This document shows, in pieces, positions 23,984 to 29,063 of a DNA stretch of 29,063 nt. The translations under genes and the position numbers were made by a program. A model generated the notes under the pieces. That model was not told where the DNA came from. It was given only the letters and a program-made list of their open reading frames with translations, and made no database searches. Origin of the DNA: an uncultured Ruminococcus sp. (lineage in GTDB: Bacteria > Bacillota > Clostridia > Oscillospirales > Ruminococcaceae); the NCBI GenBank assembly GCA_937902395.1, contig CALGTV010000086.1, positions 1 to 29,063 on the forward strand, in the 5' to 3' direction. How positions within the stretch are numbered: the first letter of the stretch is position 1; each line of letters starts with the position of its first letter.

Positions 23984-24510
23984 CTGCCAATCACTTCCTT
24001 TACTTCATGCAGAGATCTTCGTAAGCTTCCGTCGATTACCCTGCCTTCAGTCTCGATTATTACACCGCCCATAACAGCGGGATCTACAATACATTCTGTA
24101 ATAATAGTTTTTTTCATTACTTTTTCAAGCTTTGCTTTTATGCCGTCTTTTTCAGCCTGTGTAAGCTCTACGGCACTTGTTATTCTTGCTATTGCAACAT
24201 TTTCTGAGGCATCTACAAGCTTTCTGTATTCAGCAAAACACTGATTGAAAAGTTGTATTCTTCCCTTTTCACATAGTAAAAGCAAGAACATAACAATATA
24301 TTGAGGTACTCTGTCTGTAAATGCATCTTCCACAGCTTTCAGTCTTTCTGAAAGTGGAATTCCAGGACAAACAAGAAATTCTGTATATTCGGGATTTTCA
24401 CCAAATACTGTGGAAATAAGCTCCAATGCGGAAATATAATCCTTTTTAGAATCTTCCTCGCAAGCTATAGCATACAGTGCCTCAGCGTATTCTCTACTTA
24501 TTTCCGTCAT
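23980..24510 (-). CDS. atpH: ATP synthase F1 delta subunit
   Basis: The protein has 176 residues from the ATG at 24510, which has AGGTG 6 nt upstream; a GTG nine nt earlier is in frame but less likely. It has the typical N-terminal helical bundle (EISREYAEALYAIA), LLLLCEKGRIQLF, and the C-terminal IVDPAVMGGVIIETEGRVIDGS segment. Delta ties the b-subunit stalk to the top of F1. It overlaps atpF by 17 nt. Confidence 0.93.
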   Translation of the reverse strand: MTEISREYAEALYAIACEEDSKKDYISALELISTVFGENPEYTEFLVCPGIPLSERLKAVEDAFTDRVPQYIVMFLLLLCEKGRIQLFNQCFAEYRKLVDASENVAIARITSAVELTQAEKDGIKAKLEKVMKKTIITECIVDPAVMGGVIIETEGRVIDGSLRRSLHEVKEVIGR

Positions 24511-25009
24511 CGCCGTCACCTATTTCCGCAATAAATGAATCAATCATTGCACGATGATCCTGCATATTGATTTCTCTGCCGAGAATCTTTTCTGTAAGCA
24601 CAGCAGAAACATCAACGATTTCTCTCTTAATGTCTTCCTCAGCACTGCGTCGTTCAAGCTCTGCTGCATTCTGTGCCTGTCGGAGAATGCTGTCTGCGTG
24701 ATTTCTTGCATCGGCAACAATTCTGTCGCTATGGTTCTTAGCATCCTCTGAAGCTTCTCTGATGATTTCATCAGCTTTTTCTTCTGCATTGCGGAGCTTT
24801 TCTTCCCATGCCTTCTTGTTTTCTTCAGCATCAGCTGCAAGCTTGTCCGCTGCCTCATATTTGCTGTCAAGGGTTTGCTGTCTTTGCTCCAGTACATTCT
24901 GTACAGGCTTAAACAGAAACTTTTTCAGTATGAGAAACAGAATTGTGAGGTTGGCGAGGGATATTACAATCTGCCAGAAATTGACAGAAATTACATCTAA
25001 TGACTGCAT
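24494..25009 (-). CDS. atpF: ATP synthase F0 b subunit
   Basis: The protein has 171 residues: one N-terminal membrane helix (about 8-30, ending KKFLFKPV) followed by a long charged helix with Ala/Glu/Lys/Arg heptads and a delta-binding end. It is the peripheral stalk that stops the head turning with the rotor. Normal length. Confidence 0.93.
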   Translation of the reverse strand: MQSLDVISVNFWQIVISLANLTILFLILKKFLFKPVQNVLEQRQQTLDSKYEAADKLAADAEENKKAWEEKLRNAEEKADEIIREASEDAKNHSDRIVADARNHADSILRQAQNAAELERRSAEEDIKREIVDVSAVLTEKILGREINMQDHRAMIDSFIAEIGDGDDGNK

Positions 25010-25029
25010 TGAATCAACCTCAAATCTAA

Positions 25030-25314
25030 TTACTTAATAGTTTCCATAAGAATATCAACAAGTCTGCCGGGTGCTACGAAAATAAGCAGAATTGCAATAA
25101 CAAGTGCATAAAGACCTGTTGTTTCAGCAACAGCACAACCCATAAGCATTGTTGTTGTTACATTACCCTTACATTCGGGCTGTCTGCCGATAGCTTCACA
25201 AGCTTTAGCAACTGCATTACCTTCACCGATACCAGGACCGATACCTGCGATCATTGCAATACCTGCGCCAAGAGCACAGCTTCCAAGAATAATACCAATA
25301 GCCAGTTCTAACAT
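25030..25314 (-). CDS. atpE: ATP synthase F0 c subunit, sodium-type two-carboxylate
   Basis: The protein has 94 residues forming two membrane helices joined by the RQPE loop (44-47). Helix 1 holds GIGPGIGEG with Glu31; helix 2 holds AVAETTGLY with Val62, Glu64, Thr65, Thr66 and Tyr69. With one residue of offset these match the Na+ ligand set of Ilyobacter tartaricus (Gln32, Val63, Glu65, Ser66, Thr67, Tyr70), with Glu for Gln and Thr for Ser. A second carboxylate at that place is known from Fusobacterium nucleatum. I infer Na+ coupling with this variant ring. A terminal VDILMETIK segment extends past the second helix. Confidence 0.95.
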   Translation of the reverse strand: MLELAIGIILGSCALGAGIAMIAGIGPGIGEGNAVAKACEAIGRQPECKGNVTTTMLMGCAVAETTGLYALVIAILLIFVAPGRLVDILMETIK

Positions 25315-25332
25315 TTTAATTTCCTCCGTTTT

Positions 25333-26211
25333 TTATTTATTATTTATTGCTTTGCGTCTGAAATACTCATCAGCAGGAAAACCGCCTGCTACATAAAGCA
25401 TTGTCAGCATAGCAAAAATATACGCTTGAAGCAAACCGCTGAATACATCAAAATATACTGAAAGCACTGCAGGAATACCTATCTGTAAGAATGGGAAATC
25501 TCCGAAAAATCCTGGAAGTTTCCCGAATACAATTGATGACAGTCCCTGCAATCCTGTAGCAAGAAGCACCGAAATTACCGAACCTGAAAGCACATTTCCG
25601 TAATGACGAAAGGCCATAGATATTGGAGTTGCAACTTCACTGATAATATTAAGTGGCGCAAGCAGAACAGGGTCTGCAAAGCTTTTGGCATACACAACAG
25701 GTCCGCATTTCATCTTATAATATGTTATAAGGAAGAATACGAGTATTGCCCAGCCTGCTGTTACATTTACATCTGATGTAGGAGCGTAAAGTCCGAACAG
25801 GGCAAGTAAGCTTGAAAACGCTGAAAGTCCGAGGATTGTTGCTATAAATGGAGCAAATCCGCTGAAATACTCACCCATATTACTGTTTACAAGCTTCTGT
25901 GAATTTTCAACTATCCACTCTGCTATGTGCTGACGCTTTGTATCGGCTTTTTCCTTTATTCCGTGAGTGAGAAATAAGCAAAGTCCTGTTATAGCTATCA
26001 TTACAAGCCAGGAATGTACCTGCGATTCCGTTATAGGTAAATCTTGTATAGGCATTTTTATCGTAAAAAAGATTTTTGCTCCCGATATAGCAATACCATC
26101 ACTAAGCGGCGTTGTGAGTATTTTCAGGATAATTCCGAATACAATTGGCAGAATCATCATTGCTATATACGCCATATCAAGCAGCTTGAAACGCTGTTTA
26201 TCATTATCCAT
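25333..26211 (-). CDS. atpB: ATP synthase F0 a subunit
   Basis: The protein has 292 residues from the ATG at 26211, which has AAAGGAGAA upstream; an earlier in-frame codon at 26247 lies inside atpI and has no ribosome site. It has several membrane helices, with the essential stator Arg in ISMAFRHYGNVLSG and the final helix QAYIFAMLTMLYVAGG. It forms the ion half-channels against the c ring. Its start overlaps the 3' end of atpI by 8 nt. Confidence 0.94.
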   Translation of the reverse strand: MDNDKQRFKLLDMAYIAMMILPIVFGIILKILTTPLSDGIAISGAKIFFTIKMPIQDLPITESQVHSWLVMIAITGLCLFLTHGIKEKADTKRQHIAEWIVENSQKLVNSNMGEYFSGFAPFIATILGLSAFSSLLALFGLYAPTSDVNVTAGWAILVFFLITYYKMKCGPVVYAKSFADPVLLAPLNIISEVATPISMAFRHYGNVLSGSVISVLLATGLQGLSSIVFGKLPGFFGDFPFLQIGIPAVLSVYFDVFSGLLQAYIFAMLTMLYVAGGFPADEYFRRKAINNK

Positions 26212-26614
26212 TGCTATTCTCCTTTCCGTTGTTGATTTTTCTGTCACGCAAAGGTATCAGCGCGATAGCTATACGAGGGAAAAACAAGGGAATTATCGCT
26301 GCCACAGGATTTATAAATGGCAATACAATTGCAAGAACTGCCGCAATTAGAAGCATCATATTACGTAACGTCTGCGACAGCTTCATCAGCGTGGCGGCAT
26401 CCTTTTCATCCTTCTGAACTGCTTTCTGTACAGTAATACCCATAAGGAGAAAATTAACAACAGCAATTGTTCCACCGAGAATATTTCCCAACAGTACCCT
26501 GTAATTCCATAGTCCTATTATAAGAAATACAGATTCCATTATAAAGCTGAGTATTATTGTTACCGCTGCGATATATCTGGTTTCTCTCATGACAGTTTCA
26601 TCAATTTTTGCCAT
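26204..26614 (-). CDS. atpI: ATP synthase subunit I (AtpI-like assembly protein)
   Basis: The protein has 136 residues with four membrane helices in two pairs (about 14-34, 40-60, 84-101 and 103-121) and a basic Asn-rich end. GAAAGGAAAAAG precedes the ATG. Its place as first gene of the operon, its size and its topology match AtpI, which helps insert or assemble the c ring and may help Mg2+ supply. Sequence identity in this family is low, so the assignment rests largely on position. Confidence 0.82.
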   Translation of the reverse strand: MAKIDETVMRETRYIAAVTIILSFIMESVFLIIGLWNYRVLLGNILGGTIAVVNFLLMGITVQKAVQKDEKDAATLMKLSQTLRNMMLLIAAVLAIVLPFINPVAAIIPLFFPRIAIALIPLRDRKINNGKENSNG

Positions 26615-26693
26615 AAGTTATCTTTTTCCTTTCTGCAAACCATTTAAATAGTTTATTGTATAGTAATGCTATATTAAAACAGCTTACCTTTTT

Positions 26694-26723
26694 ATTATAC
26701 CATTTTTATCCCTAAGTTGTCAA
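26694..26723 (-). promoter_or_regulatory. Promoter of the ATP synthase operon
   Basis: On the minus strand, TTGACA (26718-26723), 18 bp and TATAAT (26694-26699) lie about 80 bp before atpI. Confidence 0.8.
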
Positions 26724-26756
26724 GATTTTTATGAAAATTCAGCAAAAAATGTCGAT

Positions 26757-26795
26757 AAAAAACTGGATTAACCATTACGGCAAATCCAGTTTTTT
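26757..26795 (-). terminator. Terminator after the lipoprotein gene
   Basis: AAAAAACTGGATT and AATCCAGTTTTTT pair fully around a 13-nt loop. T runs are present on both strands. It begins 4 nt after the lipoprotein stop and separates it from the ATP synthase promoter. Confidence 0.87.
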
Positions 26796-26798
26796 ATT

Positions 26799-27968
26799 TT
26801 ATTCTTTAACTGTTGATTCATAAGCATATCTATCAATTTTAGCTGTAACATGCTTGTTAAAAAGAGAATCAAGATCCATATATCCCTGATACCAATAATC
26901 CTTATCATCATGAGACTTAATTTCAAATGCCTCTCCGTAAATCTCGCCCCAAGACATATAGCCATCAGGCTTTACAAGTGTACCGAGGTCAAATGAGCAA
27001 GTACCGTCCTCAAGAAGAATTATATCATTATAGTATGAATAGTAGTAATAATCAAACTCGGCTTTTTTGTCATTCTTACGAAGATCCTTAGCTGTTATCT
27101 TGTACACAAAATAAAGCGTGTTGTTTGTTTCAGCATAAACTGAAGCATCCTTAGGAGTGAGAAGGTAGTTTCCGATAAGCTCAATATGCTTTAACCCCTC
27201 TGCATCAGACCATTTTTCTGCAACATGAGCTTTAAACGAATCCTGTGCGTGCTGATTCATCTTATCAAAGGCATCTGTTGGGATTTCATCAAGTTTCTGT
27301 ACATAGCTTGAAAGACCATTTACAGTGACTTCCATTTCAGTTTCAGTAGGAATATAGCCTCTTGCAAAGCAGTAATCCTTTGCATCTTCAGCGTTATCAC
27401 CAATAGTTATCTTTATTTTATCACCAACACACAGACCATTTTTCTTGTCAGCTTCAACCTCAAGATTGCTTACAGGCATTGAATCCTCAACAGTTATATT
27501 TGCTTCTCCATTAGGAGCAATTCCACTGAAAGATACGGAAATATGATCAAAAGGATTAAATTCCTTAGCTTCTTCAAGCCCTTCTACATCCATTGTTTTA
27601 TCGGAATATTTGAGACGTATTTTATACTTTTCTTCAAGAGTTTCCTTGCCGCTTTCATCCCATTTAAAAGTTACTTTATCACCGTTGGAGAGATTATTTG
27701 TTTTATCAAGTTCGCCGTCAAGATTGCTTTCAACTTTATCAATAACATCAAGAAGAGCAAATCCAGATTCTTCATCAAGCCCAAATGCCTCCTTATTGTC
27801 CTCAATCAACTTTTCTGAATCAAAGGAAAAATAAGCGGTACCTATAGTATCGTAACCGTCAACCTTAATTGTGATGTAATCGTTAAGATTGATTGTCTCT
27901 CTGCCACAGCCTGCCATTGCAAAGGGAACACCAAGAAGAATTGCCGCTGTAATAAGTTTCTTTTTCAT
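26799..27968 (-). CDS. Lipoprotein of unknown function with internal repeats
   Basis: The protein has 389 residues from the ATG at 27968, which has GGAGG 7 nt upstream. An earlier in-frame ATG would add a hydrophobic stretch ahead of the real signal peptide. MKKKLITAAILLGVPFAMAGC ends in a lipobox with Cys21. Two similar beta-rich units follow (about 27-125 and 125-230). Each begins with a strand of the type D-x-I-(T/S)-(I/V)-x-(V/F)-x-G and includes LSNGDKVTF or LCVGDKIKI, like stacked Ig-type modules. The rest (about 235-389) is Tyr/Asp-rich, and no catalytic motif is seen. It may bind a ligand or partner at the outer face of the membrane. It has its own consensus promoter and terminator. 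Confidence 0.82.
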   Translation of the reverse strand: MKKKLITAAILLGVPFAMAGCGRETINLNDYITIKVDGYDTIGTAYFSFDSEKLIEDNKEAFGLDEESGFALLDVIDKVESNLDGELDKTNNLSNGDKVTFKWDESGKETLEEKYKIRLKYSDKTMDVEGLEEAKEFNPFDHISVSFSGIAPNGEANITVEDSMPVSNLEVEADKKNGLCVGDKIKITIGDNAEDAKDYCFARGYIPTETEMEVTVNGLSSYVQKLDEIPTDAFDKMNQHAQDSFKAHVAEKWSDAEGLKHIELIGNYLLTPKDASVYAETNNTLYFVYKITAKDLRKNDKKAEFDYYYYSYYNDIILLEDGTCSFDLGTLVKPDGYMSWGEIYGEAFEIKSHDDKDYWYQGYMDLDSLFNKHVTAKIDRYAYESTVKE

Positions 27969-28002
27969 AATAAACCTCCATATAAATATCAAATACAAAT
28001 AA

Positions 28003-28031
28003 ATTATAATATATATGCCGAAAAATGTCAA
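28003..28031 (-). promoter_or_regulatory. Promoter of the lipoprotein gene
   Basis: On the minus strand, TTGACA (28026-28031), 17 bp and TATAAT (28003-28008) form a perfect consensus 35 bp before the ATG. Confidence 0.85.
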
Positions 28032-28099
28032 TATATGAAAATTTATACAAAGCAAAAATATCCGTTTTATCCAAATTTAATCCAAACTATATATATAAT

Positions 28100-28822
28100 T
28101 TATAAGCATATACCTATATTATTTACAATGCCAATCGAAATGTACTTATCAACAACAGCTCTGAAATCTGTGTCAGGCTCAGCATCCTCATTATATTCCC
28201 CATGAACCATATAGCGCACACCTCCATTTTGAAGCTTTTCAAGCTCATTATATGTATCTCGGAAAAACATGCCTCTTGATACTTTACGATTTTTTAGTAT
28301 ACCTTTACATTCTGACAAAGGACAACCAGGAAAATTCACATTTAAAATGTGCCCATATTCAAGCTTTTGATCCATAAGTTCTACGAGGATATCATGCAGA
28401 TAATAATCGGAGACCTCATTTAATTTATCAGCCTGTTCTGAAAAGGAAATTGCGTGATATCCTTGAAATGCTGCTTCAAATGCTGCGCCAGCTGTAGCGG
28501 AATATTGTATATCTGTTGCTGTATTATAGCCATTGTTAATCCCAGAAAGTACTACATCCGGCTTCTGAGGCATGACGTTAAGACTCCCAACACGAACACA
28601 ATCCGCAGGAGTTCCGCTACATAAAAATGCATGAACATCTTTAACAGCAAATTCATACGGATAAATATCAATATGACTGTGCAGCGTTATACTGTGAGAA
28701 GCAGCACTTCTTTGGCTTTCAGGAGCCACCACCCATACTTCGCCAAATTGTTTTGCAGCTTTTGCAAGTCGGATTATACCGTTAGAGTTAATTCCGTCAT
28801 CATTTGTTATCAGTATCCTCAT
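28100..28822 (-). CDS. surE: 5'/3'-nucleotidase SurE
   Basis: The protein has 240 residues and AAGGAGGAA precedes the ATG. It opens with MRILITNDDGINSNGI, whose Asp8-Asp9 pair binds the metal. VVAPESQRSAASHSIT follows, then CSGTPADCVRVG, then VLSGINNGYN, all SurE hallmarks. SurE removes phosphate from nucleoside monophosphates and short polyphosphates and is linked to stationary-phase survival. The usual length is about 250. No terminator is obvious in the 131 nt before the lipoprotein start. Confidence 0.95.
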   Translation of the reverse strand: MRILITNDDGINSNGIIRLAKAAKQFGEVWVVAPESQRSAASHSITLHSHIDIYPYEFAVKDVHAFLCSGTPADCVRVGSLNVMPQKPDVVLSGINNGYNTATDIQYSATAGAAFEAAFQGYHAISFSEQADKLNEVSDYYLHDILVELMDQKLEYGHILNVNFPGCPLSECKGILKNRKVSRGMFFRDTYNELEKLQNGGVRYMVHGEYNEDAEPDTDFRAVVDKYISIGIVNNIGICL

Positions 28823-28850
28823 TTTATTCCTCCTTGAGTTTCATGAATAA

Positions 28851-28879
28851 ATTTTATCATATTTCAATATAAAAGTCAA
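28851..28879 (-). promoter_or_regulatory. Promoter of surE
   Basis: On the minus strand, TTGACT (28874-28879), 17 bp and TAAAAT (28851-28856) lie about 28 bp before the ATG. Confidence 0.72.
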
Positions 28880-28948
28880 TAATTAGTTTATTAATAATTA
28901 CATACAACACATATATTTGATTAAAATAAAAAAATATATATTTTTCTA

Positions 28949-28977
28949 TTGACAACTCTTTATATTTCTGATATAAT
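28949..28977 (+). promoter_or_regulatory. Promoter of the tRNA gene at the right edge
   Basis: TTGACA (28949-28954), 17 bp and TATAAT (28972-28977) form a perfect consensus, with the tRNA starting 32 bp later. More tRNA or stable-RNA genes may follow outside the window. Confidence 0.85.
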
Positions 28978-29009
28978 AATATTGTTGTCAAGGACATCGC
29001 CTAAGATTT

Positions 29010-29063
29010 AGGGGTATAGCTCAGTTGGTAGAGCAGCGGTCTCCAAAACCGCGTGCCGAGGGT
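29010..29063 (+). tRNA. tRNA-Trp (anticodon CCA), 3' end outside window
   Basis: AGGGGTA acceptor strand, D arm GCTCAGTTGGTAGAGC, then anticodon stem GCGGT/ACCGC with loop CTCCAAA, giving anticodon CCA. The sequence stops before the T arm. Confidence 0.92.

Overview
The window is AT-rich bacterial DNA, most likely from a gut or rumen Firmicute close to Ruminococcus (Oscillospiraceae). The evidence is a type I dockerin behind a Thr-rich linker, a secreted GH18 enzyme, an H...CxxCG-rich surface protein, BspA-like leucine-rich repeats, strong GGAGG ribosome binding sites and sigma-A promoters of near-perfect consensus (TTGACA, 17 bp, TATAAT). The species cannot be named from this alone.

Layout. 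(1) 1-2067: a GH18 gene on the minus strand that runs off the window edge and a divergent CPBP (CAAX-type) membrane protease share a 140-bp intergenic region with a promoter in each direction. (2) 2084-6046, minus: a 1320-residue secreted dockerin protein, followed by about 590 bp of AT-rich non-coding DNA full of inverted repeats. (3) 6641-9216, plus: a surface-protein cluster with a Ser/Thr/Asn-rich anchored protein, a sortase and a multi-pass membrane protein, behind a consensus promoter. (4) 9296-10234, plus: a membrane protein with a degenerate GGDEF domain, with its own promoter and terminator. (5) 10730-19436, plus: the most unusual part, an eight-gene co-directional cluster. It encodes a DivIVA-like coiled coil, an [FeFe]-hydrogenase-like iron-sulfur protein, a zinc-ribbon/leucine-rich-repeat protein, a Ser/Thr kinase with a zinc ribbon, a von Willebrand A (TerY-like) protein, a PP2C phosphatase, an unknown protein with a disordered tail, and a small membrane protein. 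(6) 19600-19676: tRNA-Pro(CGG). (7) 19959-26614, minus: a complete F-type ATP synthase operon, atpI-B-E-F-H-A-G-D-C. Its c subunit carries a sodium-type ligand set with two carboxylates, and its epsilon subunit lacks the C-terminal helical domain. (8) 26799-28822, minus: a lipoprotein and SurE. (9) 29010 to the end: a tRNA-Trp cut by the window edge.

How the parts may work together. The kinase, vWA and PP2C genes form a triad like those found with Ter-type stress systems. Here they sit with a hydrogenase-like protein that keeps the four cysteines for the H-cluster [4Fe-4S] but has lost catalytic-pocket residues. I infer a redox- or gas-responsive phosphorylation switch, perhaps localised by the DivIVA-like protein. 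The DivIVA-like protein and the unknown protein share a C-terminal motif (L/M-D-D/E-L-L/M-K-Q-A), which supports a physical link. This system is the main candidate for something undescribed. The ATP synthase region is canonical in order but probably Na+-coupled.
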